Below are positions 54,928 to 64,000 of a stretch of 64,000 nt of DNA, in pieces. The notes below the pieces were generated by a model. That model was not told where the DNA came from. It saw nothing but the letters and a program-made list of their open reading frames with translations, and ran no database searches. The stretch comes from Aricia agestis. Its lineage: Eukaryota > Arthropoda > Insecta > Lepidoptera > Lycaenidae. The stretch is taken from positions 10,314,501-10,378,500 of the forward strand of contig NC_056417.1 of assembly GCF_905147365.1 (NCBI RefSeq). The letters run 5' to 3'. Numbering within the stretch: position 1 is the first letter of the stretch; the number at the start of each line of letters is the position of its first letter. The translations under genes and the position numbers were made by a program.

Positions 54928-55054
54928 TCAAACAAATATATTTTGATTCACTTTAAACACAACACTTTCAGCACAAAATACTGTCACAATACTGAAGTAA
55001 TAAATATTAATTTGTGAGCTACGAAAGCAATTGACTATTATATCATGTAGGTAA

Positions 55055-55192
55055 GGGCCTGTTTCACCACTTCCTGATAAGTGACGAATAGTCTATCTAC
55101 CAAATAACTTGACAGATCAAGTACGGAGAATCTGTCAAAAAAGTTACGAATAGCCTATTCGGCACTTTATCAAAAAGTGGTGAAACAGACCG
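55055..55192. mobile_element. MITE 'gtttcaccacttcctgataag', SLC17-like 3' UTR
   Basis: The left end gggcctgtttcaccacttcc pairs with the right end aagtggtgaaacagac. It begins about 20 nt past the transporter stop codon. Flanks are TAA and TTA, so no clean target duplication. Confidence 0.7.
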
Positions 55193-55211
55193 TTAGTGTT
55201 ATAACAACTTC

Positions 55212-55448
55212 CTATGATTTTTCTTTAGATTTCTTTTTTCCTGATAAATCTGCCATTTCCTTTGCCTTCGCCTCAACATCGTCTTCTTTATGTAATGGTC
55301 CATACCTCCAGTCTGAGGGGTATCCGAATTTCCGTACATCGTCCCACCACTGTTGGTCACCGTCTGCCCAGATGCAGTATATCACGTTACTGCTCATGAG
55401 CACCGCAAAACATACCCAAAATGCTGTCCTCCATTGAATTAACGTTGA
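55212..55448 (-). CDS. SLC17-like transporter terminal exon
   Basis: The acceptor is ttatttcag and the stop TAG is at 55214-55212. It is 237 nt and encodes the last membrane helix and the charged cytoplasmic tail. On the - strand an AATAAA lies at 54927-54922, 285 nt past the stop. A MITE begins about 17 nt after the stop, so it falls in the 3' UTR. Confidence 0.87.
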   Translation of the reverse strand, partial: STLIQWRTAFWVCFAVLMSSNVIYCIWADGDQQWWDDVRKFGYPSDWRYGPLHKEDDVEAKAKEMADLSGKKKSKEKS

Positions 55449-57487
55449 CTGAAATAATAGAATTTATTGCTATAAAATGCAAAAATAAAGGTTGACTTAT
55501 AAATGTAAAGATTTTTAAATTGAGAATTTAAAAACTGAATGGGCACCTAAATAAGAAATACTTACGTCTGGTGTTAACAAGCCTATGAGATAGGGTGTAA
55601 CCATTCCCCCTAATGTAGATGTTGTGTTGACGAATGATGTGAGAGAGCCCGCATAGTTTGGAGCGATATCCAATGTGTTTACCTAAAAATTTTGTAGTAA
55701 AGATAATTTGAGAAACGACATTACGGTTGTTAATAGTTGTAAAATTATTGATTACTATCTTGAAACTTAAATAAATAAAAAAAAAAAACAGAATATTGAT
55801 TGATTAAATGATATAACCCCTTATCTGTCAGCTGTCACAATTTACATTTTTCCTACATGTCAAACCATTTCCCGGTATGCGTAGCAGACCGGGTTTGACA
55901 GGACTTGTTTTGAGATAGAATTTGATACTAATTAGATTTTTTCAGATTCTAATTGGAATAATGTTAATTCACTATTACAATCTTAAAGTATATTAAATAT
56001 TCTTTATTTTATTCAAACATCGTGTATGTATTAATTTATTAATGAATTAGAACGACCGCTTTCAAAATACGGTACGTAGAAATCGAAATTTCGATCTCCA
56101 ATAACTTTTATTTACAGAAGCAGAACATTCTCACTTACCATTTAGTTAACGGCTCAATACGTTACAAAACATAAACACTTCATATCACACGTGCCACCAT
56201 ATCACTTTTTTAAACAACACTTGTTTATAATTAGTACGCCGCGGGCGGCCATTTGAGACTTCTGAAGTGAGTGTCGTATTTTAACAAAAACATAAACGAC
56301 GCATGACGTTATGGTCACAGATGTTTTGTTTTTATTAACTTGACTTTATCCGCTACAGATAACGAAAACATTACAAGCTTCATAGATTATAAATATTGAC
56401 TACCAGATGATAAAAGAAAACATTTTTCAAATTTGGCGCCAAAACTGGATATTCAAAAATACGTTGTTTTTAGTGAACCTATAGTTACTACAAGAATTAT
56501 AATACATTTTCTAAAATAAAGATAGATAAGAGTATCAAAACAAATAAACAGAATAATATAGTTCTAAGAAAATAACAATAGATTTATGTTGTTAAAAGTA
56601 GTCAACTAAAGGTCATTTTTCCTAAAACATTTGCCCTTATTATTTACCAAAGCTGCGTGAGTAATTTACATCACTGGGTTGCTAGATTAATTTACTTTAT
56701 GATTGTAATCTGTTCTATGAGGTTAATCACTTCGTTAATTTGTTCGGAAACCGGGAGCCGGCCGCCGAACCATATCCGGGTATAGGTGACATGCGCTATA
56801 ATACCGGGACCCGGTATGCGTGACAGACAAGGGGGAGTTTAATGAAATTTTCGTAATACGATCTGGTGAAAATTGTTATGAATTGAATACATCAACTTAA
56901 TAATGCTTTTAATTAATTTTGATAAATTTAAAAACTAAAGTACATACCTTCATTCCACTGTAGTATGCGCCCATAAGCGCCATGGACATAATAAAGCAGA
57001 CCATAGCGACTGAACGATTACATCCACAGTATGACGCCAGGATAATACAAATAGCTGGACCAGCAGTTGCTGAAAAAAAACAGTGGAATAGACAGTAGAT
57101 AGTAGGAAAAAGAATGTAATTATTCGTGTGTGACTTTCAGGAAAAAAAAACGTATGAACTGTACATTTAAGCATGTTAAAATACTATTTTTAAGAAAATA
57201 AGAGTCACACAAGCGGAGTAGTATAGCTGTTAGAGTAAATAGTAATTTTTATAATCTTTAATTTGCATACCTATGGTCGTATAAATGATTCTCGCAGTTT
57301 TAACTTTGTGCCACTTGTGTTTTATGGCGAAATCGCAAATGGCAGCAAATATGAATGAGCAAGCACTCATGGCAGCGTATGGCAGTCCCGTGAGAATGCC
57401 TGTGCTGGCAACGTTAAATTTTAGTACATCGTGCGAGTATTTAGGCAAGTCCGAGATCATCGTGTAGAAACCCCAATCATGGCCAAC
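55212..57487 (-). CDS. SLC17-family MFS anion/phosphate transporter, C-terminal half (partial)
   Basis: Four exons on the - strand, 57487-57271, 57069-56948, 55682-55566 and 55448-55212, join in frame (GT-AG, phases 0-1-0-0) to 230 residues plus TAG. The first starts VGHDWGFYTMISDLPKY, the hallmark start of the second MFS half in SLC17 proteins (vesicular glutamate, sialin and insect inorganic-phosphate cotransporter-like). Later come VNTLDIAPNYAGSL, another strong SLC17 signature, and the final membrane helix followed by IWADGDQQWW. About six membrane segments are visible, then a Lys-rich cytoplasmic tail ending KKKSKEKS. Family members are about 480-500 residues long, so roughly half of the gene lies upstream of 57487, probably beyond 64000; I found no further exon in the window. 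The substrate cannot be told from this part. Confidence 0.85.
55566..55682 (-). CDS. SLC17-like transporter exon
   Basis: The acceptor is aaatttttag and the donor is GTAAGT. It is 117 nt, phase 0 to phase 0. It encodes VNTLDIAPNYAGSL and the following helix pair ending LIGLLTPD. The 1.27-kb intron before it holds no other exon that I can see. Confidence 0.87.
56948..57069 (-). CDS. SLC17-like transporter exon
   Basis: The acceptor is ttttttttcag and the donor is GTATGT. It is 122 nt, phase 1 to phase 0. It encodes two membrane segments, starting TAGPAICIILASYCGC and ending GAYYSGMK. Confidence 0.85.
57271..57487 (-). CDS. SLC17-like transporter exon (first in window)
   Basis: On the - strand the acceptor is ttatttcag (57488 and above) and the donor is GTATGC just below 57271. 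It is 217 nt, phase 0 to phase 1. It holds the GHDWGFYTMISDLPKY block and a membrane helix with LTGLPYAAMSA. Confidence 0.87.
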
Positions 57488-58499
57488 CTGAAATAAATAA
57501 TTCTTTTTACTGTTTTTACTTTGGTTGATTTTAATCATTTTTTTAAAGCAAATAATAAGGCTTCGATAAAATAATATCGACGGTGGAAAGGCAAAAGTTA
57601 CCAAGCGACACTAGGGGTCAAAATGAGTTATTTATATATTCGGAATCAGCGAATTTTTCTCTATCGATTGGTCTTAGTCCCATGTCTCTACGAGCACTTT
57701 TGATGTCGCTTAGGAACACCGTGGAAACGGGTATTTTTCTTATTTTCGGCGACTAAGCGACAACTTTTTGACACCTTTTTAAAAAGCAGGCATTTGGTAA
57801 TATCTGTATGTTTCTTTTTTTACTTGGTAATTTTTGGCTTTACACGTTTTTAATTCAAACTACAGTTAGTAATTTCTGCCTTTCCACTGATGGTATCAAT
57901 TAAGTACTTGGGACGTTTTACCTATAATACATTTATTTATTTATGGTATTTCGGACTCTTTTACGAACCCTTGAGATATTTTTTCTGTCGTTAAGTATTT
58001 TTTAACAAAACGTAATCATATAAAAAATTCAATATAGTAAATTTTACTCGCCGCAACTAAGATAATATGTGGCGCTTGGTAACCTTTTACCTGCCGCTTT
58101 ATCTATAAATTTTGTTACTTGGATACCAATTGCTAAAATAATTATTTAATTTTAAATGTGGTTAGCCCAAACAAACACTTGACGCGTTGTCGCTTGTCCC
58201 CGCTGTAAATCATACCTAATATGGTGGATAGTAACGGTTTTTTCGATCAGTCGTAGTTCCACTGTCGCTTAGGCAACCAGCGTGCGCGCTCTCGCGCATT
58301 TCCTTACTACTGTTTTGTGCGATACGACACTTGGTATCTATTAAAATTATTATTTTCAAGCTAATTTGATTTTTAGAGTTTTCTGTTTTGAATATAAGAA
58401 CTTACCCGATGCGGTAAGTTCTTATATTAATTTTATAATAAACTCATACCAAATATTTTACTGATTCCGTAGCAAAAGTTGATTATAAAATAAACGAAT
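57488..58499. other. Intron of SLC17-like gene, no exon found
   Basis: The - strand was read for SLC17 core motifs and none was found. The donor of the next upstream exon must lie further right, across the copia element or beyond the window. Confidence 0.4.
58391..58428. repeat. Short perfect hairpin
   Basis: 15-bp arms (aatataagaacttac and its exact complement) around an 8-bp loop. It lies upstream of the transporter exons on the - strand; no function seen. Confidence 0.6.
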
Positions 58500-58809
58500 T
58501 TGTGAAGAGAATCGCCTTTTTATTTTGAACCGACTTCCAAAAAAAGAGGAGGATTCTCAATTCGATAGTATGTTCTTTATTTAGTTATGTTTGTTCGCGG
58601 ATAACTCCACTATTTGTAGACCGATTTTTAAGATACTTCTGTTGTTGTATAGGACATAGTTGGAATTTGGTACCTAGTTCACAAAAGTTGTGATCTGATG
58701 ATACAATCCACGATGAATCGAGGCAACTCCTTAAAATTTGTAAGGAAACATGTACAGGGGTATTACTGTAGTGATTTTGACTTTTTCTGAAGGATTTCAA
58801 ATATATTAT
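58500..58809. repeat. Older lepidopteran repeat interrupted by copia (continues 63446-63560)
   Basis: It starts with accgacttccaaaaaaagag, a familiar head of an abundant lepidopteran repeat. The copia insertion splits it, and sequence on the right resumes after the target duplication. Confidence 0.4.
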
Positions 58810-58997
58810 TGTTGGAATATACGTACTAGAGTACAAATATCCAAGTATATTATGTAAACCTCAAATCAAGGTTTCTTAACTTTTTAATTCCTATGATATT
58901 CACAACTGTCATTTGTTATGTCATTCTATTAAAATTATATCTATTGAATGGACGGTCGATTTTTCTTTTGCTCTAAACCTATTCCCATTTTCCATCA
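58810..58997 (+). repeat. Copia 5' LTR
   Basis: 188 bp starting TGTTGGAATA and ending TTCCATCA. No difference seen from the 3' LTR at 63253-63440. Confidence 0.95.
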
Positions 58998-59012
58998 GGT
59001 AATGGGCCCAGG
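58998..59012 (+). promoter_or_regulatory. Copia primer-binding site (initiator tRNA-Met half-molecule type)
   Basis: Directly after the LTR, GGTAATGGGCCCAG is complementary, with one mismatch, to the anticodon-arm region of insect initiator tRNA-Met. It is not complementary to the tRNA 3' end. Drosophila copia is known to prime from a cleaved 5' half of that tRNA, so this element appears to use the same mode. Confidence 0.75.
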
Positions 59013-59068
59013 TCGCTAACTGTAGCTAAAAGTAAAATACAAGTATTTTTTTTTTTGCATAAATAATA

Positions 59069-60265
59069 ATGGATTCGCGCAACAAGAGAAATATCCATCA
59101 GTTTACTGGCGAGCGATATAGTACATGGAAATTTCGCATAAGATCGTTGCTGGAGGAACTTCAAGTGCTATGTGTTGTTGATTCCGAAACTCCAGAGGAT
59201 GCCGATGTTGAATGGTCGAAGAAAAATATGATAGCCAAAGGTACAGTCGTAGAGTATTTGGGTGACGCATTTTTAAATTTTGCGAAGGGATCAGCAACGG
59301 CCAAATCTATTTTTGAAAATCTGGATAAGATTTACGAACGGAGGAGCTTGGCAACGCAATTAGCGTTGCGAAAACAGCTATTGAACCTCAAGTTACAGCC
59401 GGATTTGACACTATTACAACATTTTACTAGTTTCGATAATTTGGTAACTGAATTGATCTCCGCTGGTGCCAAGCTGGATGAAATGGATAAAATATCGCAT
59501 CTATTGCTCACGCTACCCACTTCATACGACGGCGTTATTACTGCGTTGGAAACACTCGGCGAAGAGCAGCTAAATTTGGTGTTTGTAAAAACTCGCCTAC
59601 TAGATCACGAAGTAAAATTGAAGGCGGAACCTACGACAGGACTGAAAGCCCTGCAAACAGGGAATACGAAATATACCAATAATAAGTCGTCAAGTTTTTA
59701 TAAAAACAAATACAATTACTACACTCAAAAGAAAAATAATTATATGCCCAGGAATTCATTGCATAAAATATCAAAAATGTATTGCGATTATTGTGGACGT
59801 AGAAACCATTTCAAGAAGGATTGTCGATATTTCAAGAAGTTGCAACAAAATAATCAATCTGTAAACATCAAGAAAACTGCAAACAGCGTTCAACCGTGCA
59901 ACGACAATGATGAGGGCGGTTTCGCTTTTATGTTATCAAAATGTAAGTTACGCACTTCAAATTATTGTAACAGTAATACGATTTGTTTTCTTTTAGATTC
60001 TGGTGCGACAGATCATATTATAAATGTTAAGAATGTTTTTACTTCCTACGTGCAATTACCTACACCCCTGAAGATCGGCGTTGCCAAAAATGGAGCTTCG
60101 ATACTTGCGTTCGGTAAAGGACGAATAGAAGTAACCACTAATTTAGGAATTTTAGGTTCAATCGATGACGTTTTATATTCGCCGGAGGTACGTTACAATT
60201 TATTATCGGTAAATCGCATGCAACAGGCTGGTATGACGGTTATTTTTGGTAATAACGGTGTTTAA
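59069..60265 (+). CDS. Copia Gag-protease
   Basis: 398 residues from the first ATG after the leader. The N-terminal half is a helical Gag of the copia/UBN2 type (starts around FTGERYSTWKFRI). A CCHC zinc knuckle lies at about 239-252 (C-x2-C-x4-H-x4-C). The retropepsin active site DSGATDH lies at about 310-316. The frame ends in TAA at 60263-60265, after the protease and before integrase. The next frame continues in the same register, so this is either one nonsense change in a single polyprotein or a suppressible stop. Confidence 0.92.
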   Translation: MDSRNKRNIHQFTGERYSTWKFRIRSLLEELQVLCVVDSETPEDADVEWSKKNMIAKGTVVEYLGDAFLNFAKGSATAKSIFENLDKIYERRSLATQLALRKQLLNLKLQPDLTLLQHFTSFDNLVTELISAGAKLDEMDKISHLLLTLPTSYDGVITALETLGEEQLNLVFVKTRLLDHEVKLKAEPTTGLKALQTGNTKYTNNKSSSFYKNKYNYYTQKKNNYMPRNSLHKISKMYCDYCGRRNHFKKDCRYFKKLQQNNQSVNIKKTANSVQPCNDNDEGGFAFMLSKCKLRTSNYCNSNTICFLLDSGATDHIINVKNVFTSYVQLPTPLKIGVAKNGASILAFGKGRIEVTTNLGILGSIDDVLYSPEVRYNLLSVNRMQQAGMTVIFGNNGV

Positions 60266-63058
60266 ATTTTTGGTAAAAATAAAGAATGTTACATGACTGG
60301 TGAGAATTTAAATAATTTATTTAGTATTACTTTTCAAATTAATAAATCTCAGTGTAATTTAAATGTAGTTTCTGTAAAACAACAAGACTGTTTAAAAGAA
60401 TATACGTTGTGGCATGGTCGACTTGGCCATTTAAATAAGCAGAAACTTAATATTTTGAAAAATGTAGTTGATGAACGCGATAGTAAAATTTTTGATAATA
60501 TTGTAATACCTACAGATGAGTTGTGTGAGTCTTGCATACTTGGCAAACAAGCTCGATTACCTTTTTCTAAATGTAAAGATAAAATTAATAATAACCGACC
60601 ATTGTTTATTATTCACTCTGATGTATGCGGCCCGATTACACCTACTACTATTGACGATAAAAATTATTTTGTAACTTTTATTGACGGTTTTACGCATTAC
60701 AATGTTACTTATTTAATGTATGCTAAGTCTGAGGTACTTAAATGTTTCCAAGACTTTGTAGCTAAGAGTGAGAATCTATTTAACTTCAAAGTAACAAATT
60801 TGTATTGCGATAATGGGCGAGAATATCTCTCTAATGAGTTCAAAAATTACTGCGTTTGCAAGGGAATAACTTATCATTTGACTGTACCGTACACGCCACA
60901 GCAAAATGGTGTCGCAGAGCGCATGAATCGTACGTTAACCGAAATGGCGCGAACATTGGTTACAAGTGCGAAGTTAGATAAGTCATATTGGGGCGAAGCT
61001 ATATTAACATCTACATATATAACAAATAGGCTTCCCACAAAAGCGCTTCCTAATAATAAAACACCATACGAGATGTGGCATAATAAAAAACCGAAAATTA
61101 ATCATTTAAAAATTTTCGGTTCTACTGCTTACGTTCATGACAAAACTAAGGGATCGAAGTTTGACGAAAAGTCTTTCAAAGCCATACTAGTCGGTTACGA
61201 CCAAAATGGTTATAAATTATTTAATGTAGAAAATAATCATTTCCTAATTGCAAGGGATGTTGTATTTGACGAGTTGAATTTTGAATCCTCTAGACCTGTC
61301 AACAATTTGGTACCAGTAAAAATTCCCGCCGAAATTAATAAGCCCTATAATGAATCGGCAAAGTTAATAGGCAACAAACACAGTAGTCCTCACATGAGCT
61401 CAGAAGCTGAACCTTCGTCTAGCAAACTGAGACGTAGTGAAAGAATTCAAAAATTGCCCGCAATTGATTACAAACAAATGGATGATCCTGACTCTTATCT
61501 ATCACTTACAACAAATGAAATGTTACCTAATAATTATGACGATATTTTTAATAGAGATGATTCTAGTAAATGGTTAAAAGCAATAGAGAGTGAATTAGAG
61601 TCTATTAAAAGTAATAATACATGGAGTCTTGTAGAAAGACCTCAAAATGTAAATATTATTAGTTCTAAATGGGTTTTTACAATTAAAAAGAATGAGTTGG
61701 GTGAACCTACACGCTATAAAGCGCAACTAGTCGCTCGTGGCTTCACACAACAATACTTACAAGACTATGACGAAACGTTCGCTCCAGTTGCACGCATTAC
61801 AACTTTACGATTTGTTTTAGCACTTGCAAATCAGTTTGACTTACATGCCCATCATATGGATGTAAAAACCGCGTTTTTAAATGGAATTCTTAAAGAGGAT
61901 ATCTATATGGAAGTACCGAAAGGTGTTACAGCGGATTCCAATCAAGTTTGCAAATTAAGTAAGTCGCTATACGGTTTAAAACAATCTTCTCGGTGTTGGT
62001 ATGAACGTTTCGATCATACTCTTAAGGCTATAGGTTTTGAACATTCACAGGTAGATCCTTGTTTATATATTTTAAATAAAAATAGTATGAATGAAAATGT
62101 ATACATTGTGCTTTATGTAGATGATGTTTTATTATGTACCAAAAATAAACAAATTATGGATTTATATAAAAAACGTTTAATGCAAGAATTTAGTATGACA
62201 GATTTAAATGAAGTAAAACTGTTCTTAGGCATTAAAATAGAACGAACTGAATGTAAATTAACTTTAGATCAATCTTTGTACCTTAAAAGTGTTTTGAATA
62301 AGTATTCCATGAGTGATTGTAATCTTTCAAAATCACCATTTCCATCAAAATTAGATTATGAAGCTTTAAGCTCAGACGTACATTATGATGCACCTTGTAA
62401 AAATGTCATAGGGTGTCTTATGTATGCGATGCTATGCACCCGGCCAGACATTTGTGCTGCAATAAGTATTCTAAGTCGATATCAAAGTAAAAATAATGAG
62501 GAGTTATGGCTATGCTTAAAACATTTATTGAGATACATAAAAGGCACTGTTAATTTAAAGTTGACCTATGTAAAATGTAATTTTAAACAATTGGTTGTTG
62601 GTTATGCAGATTCTGACTGGGGAGGCGACTTAATTGATAGAAAGAGTACAACTGGACATGTTTTTAAAATTTTCGATAATTGTACAATATCGTGGAATAC
62701 GCGTAAGCAAAACACTGTCGCCGCTTCCTCAACAGAAGCCGAATATATGGCATTATTTGAAGCAGTTAGAGAAGCAATTTGGATAAAATCCTTATTAAAT
62801 AGTATTTTGATTCCAGTAAAATTGCCAATAATTATATTTGAGGATAATAATAGCTGCATCAGTATAGCCAATAATCCAACAAATCATAAAAGGTCGAAGC
62901 ATATCGACATAAAGTACCACTTTACTCGTGAACAAATTACTAACAAAGTAATAAAGTTAGAATATGTTTCCACAGGAAATCAACTGGCTGATATCTTCAC
63001 GAAGATGGTACATACTCCAAAGTTTCTTGAAATAAGGAGTAAATTAAATTTAATTTAA
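60266..63058 (+). CDS. Copia integrase-reverse transcriptase-RNase H
   Basis: Open from the codon after the TAA to the stop at 63056-63058. The first ATG (60293) is probably not a natural start. From that Met: integrase zinc motif (H-x4-H near 41, C-x2-C near 78-81); DDE triad Asp near 110 (HSDVCGP), Asp near 172 (CDNG) and Glu near 208 (GVAERMN); RT from about 426 with the catalytic YVDD near 608; RNase H with YADSDW near 770, STEAEY near 812 and an EDN-type site near 845. No frameshift or further stop is seen, so all catalytic motifs look intact. Confidence 0.93.
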   Translation: MFGKNKECYMTGENLNNLFSITFQINKSQCNLNVVSVKQQDCLKEYTLWHGRLGHLNKQKLNILKNVVDERDSKIFDNIVIPTDELCESCILGKQARLPFSKCKDKINNNRPLFIIHSDVCGPITPTTIDDKNYFVTFIDGFTHYNVTYLMYAKSEVLKCFQDFVAKSENLFNFKVTNLYCDNGREYLSNEFKNYCVCKGITYHLTVPYTPQQNGVAERMNRTLTEMARTLVTSAKLDKSYWGEAILTSTYITNRLPTKALPNNKTPYEMWHNKKPKINHLKIFGSTAYVHDKTKGSKFDEKSFKAILVGYDQNGYKLFNVENNHFLIARDVVFDELNFESSRPVNNLVPVKIPAEINKPYNESAKLIGNKHSSPHMSSEAEPSSSKLRRSERIQKLPAIDYKQMDDPDSYLSLTTNEMLPNNYDDIFNRDDSSKWLKAIESELESIKSNNTWSLVERPQNVNIISSKWVFTIKKNELGEPTRYKAQLVARGFTQQYLQDYDETFAPVARITTLRFVLALANQFDLHAHHMDVKTAFLNGILKEDIYMEVPKGVTADSNQVCKLSKSLYGLKQSSRCWYERFDHTLKAIGFEHSQVDPCLYILNKNSMNENVYIVLYVDDVLLCTKNKQIMDLYKKRLMQEFSMTDLNEVKLFLGIKIERTECKLTLDQSLYLKSVLNKYSMSDCNLSKSPFPSKLDYEALSSDVHYDAPCKNVIGCLMYAMLCTRPDICAAISILSRYQSKNNEELWLCLKHLLRYIKGTVNLKLTYVKCNFKQLVVGYADSDWGGDLIDRKSTTGHVFKIFDNCTISWNTRKQNTVAASSTEAEYMALFEAVREAIWIKSLLNSILIPVKLPIIIFEDNNSCISIANNPTNHKRSKHIDIKYHFTREQITNKVIKLEYVSTGNQLADIFTKMVHTPKFLEIRSKLNLI

Positions 63059-63243
63059 ATTGTGAAATTAACTATTTTTATGATTGAAGTTAATCTATAA
63101 TAGTTAAAGTCATATATTTTTGTTTTAGTTAAATTCAGTAAGCTAAGTTCAGTGTAAACTTGAGCTAAGTTATTTCAGTAAGAAATTAAACATTGAATTA
63201 ATTATTATAAAATAGTTCTGATTGTGTTACTACTTGAATATTT

Positions 63244-63252
63244 GAGGGGGAC
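63244..63252 (+). promoter_or_regulatory. Copia polypurine tract
   Basis: GAGGGGGAC lies directly before the 3' LTR, the expected position for plus-strand priming. Confidence 0.75.
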
Positions 63253-63440
63253 TGTTGGAATATACGTACTAGAGTACAAATATCCAAGTATATTATGTAA
63301 ACCTCAAATCAAGGTTTCTTAACTTTTTAATTCCTATGATATTCACAACTGTCATTTGTTATGTCATTCTATTAAAATTATATCTATTGAATGGACGGTC
63401 GATTTTTCTTTTGCTCTAAACCTATTCCCATTTTCCATCA
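63253..63440 (+). repeat. Copia 3' LTR
   Basis: 188 bp, no difference seen from the 5' LTR. It is followed by the 5-bp target duplication ATTAT. An AATAAA-type signal is not obvious inside it. Confidence 0.95.
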
Positions 63441-63832
63441 ATTATGTACTACCAAAAAGTAACATTCTGCAAAAATGTATAGGTACCTTGGTTCCGAAGG
63501 TGCTGTATAGAATTTTTCAATCCTCATAGATAGATATTCAGGGATTTCAGCATTTAAACAACTAATTTAAGCATAATAATATGCCAATATATCAATTTCA
63601 TCAATTGTCATCATCATCACCATAAAGTTATTATGCCACGCTGCACGCACCGTCAATCATGACCCTATTATGGGTACTTCTCATAGTCATAAATCAATCA
63701 CATCAAAATAATGTGAATTTTTGTAAATACACTCAGGTACAGTTAACTTTTGTGGTAGTTATATACACTTAGATAAGATTATCCTCCACTGACTGCGTAC
63801 AATATGCGTAATAGACATCTAGATAACTAAAA

Positions 63833-63890
63833 AAACCGGCCAAGTGCGTATCGGGTTACGCGCATTATAGGGTTCCGTAGTAACGCTAGT
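63833..63890 (-). mobile_element. Lepidopteran 'gggttccgt' repeat, fragment
   Basis: ccggccaagtgcgtatcggg and agggttccgtagtaacgc are both present in a short piece. Confidence 0.5.
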
Positions 63891-64000
63891 TTTTGATAAT
63901 TTTTCACCATCTCAGTAACATTTAAAGGAATTTTAACGAAAAATTCCTTTATACTTTTCATACATTTTGTTTATGTCATCGACTATTACTAAATAGCTTG

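Larger units (their letters stand above)
58810..63440 (+). mobile_element. Ty1/copia LTR retrotransposon, near-intact
   Basis: The 4631-bp element has two 188-bp LTRs (58810-58997 and 63253-63440), TG...CA ends and no difference seen between them. The target duplication is ATTAT (58805-58809 and 63441-63445). A primer-binding site follows the 5' LTR and a polypurine tract precedes the 3' LTR. The coding region has the copia order Gag, PR, IN, RT, RNase H in a single frame broken by one TAA. Identical LTRs point to a very recent insertion. It lies in the - strand SLC17-like gene's upstream region (probably an intron), in antisense orientation, and interrupts an older repeat. Confidence 0.95.

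Noticed and set aside
56950..57174. 74-codon - strand frame over the transporter exon
   Set aside because: Wrong frame; the exon 57069-56948 is read in the frame set by its neighbours.
57285..57467. 60-codon + strand frame
   Set aside because: Antisense shadow of the SLC17-like exon 57487-57271.

Overview
This window is nuclear DNA of an insect, almost certainly a moth or butterfly. It is AT-rich, has short exons in long introns with GT-AG splice sites and no operons, and about half or more of it is interspersed repeats. The repeat types are the ones that crowd lepidopteran genomes: SINEs, foldback MITEs, and short LINE-like tails with the 'gacgcccgcaactcc' or 'gggttccgtaccc' signatures. No rRNA, CRISPR or bacterial-type feature is present.

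Three host genes can be rebuilt exon by exon. (1) On the + strand, six coding exons from 10192 to 41651 give a 275-residue four-pass membrane protein of the claudin/PMP22/calcium-channel-gamma superfamily. Its introns are long (9.9 and 17 kb) and packed with mobile elements, several of which stop only 45-70 bp short of splice acceptors. Around exon 4 and the 3' flank lies a recent tandem duplication whose first copy lost exons 5-6. (2) On the + strand, nine coding exons from 48162 to 52982 give a 379-residue coiled-coil protein that I identify as CCDC96/CFAP184, an axonemal protein of cilia and sperm flagella. A perfect CRE and an X-box-like motif lie 90-140 bp upstream of its ATG. (3) On the - strand, four exons from 57487 down to 55212 give the C-terminal 230 residues of an SLC17-type MFS anion/phosphate transporter. 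Its 5' half lies beyond the right edge of the window. Genes 2 and 3 converge tail to tail.

The right end holds an almost intact Ty1/copia retrotransposon (58810-63440). It has identical 188-bp LTRs, a 5-bp target duplication, a primer-binding site matching the 5' half of initiator tRNA-Met, and Gag-PR and IN-RT-RNase H in one frame but separated by a single TAA. The rest is a dense repeat landscape. A SINE-like family with an internal homopurine tract has 12 copies. A tRNA-derived SINE has two copies with clean 11-bp target duplications. Several TIR/foldback families are flanked by TTA (PIF/Harbinger-like). There is a decayed mariner, a 1.5-kb TIR element with subterminal repeats, and a perfect 90-bp inverted repeat. 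The first 10 kb has no recognisable gene.
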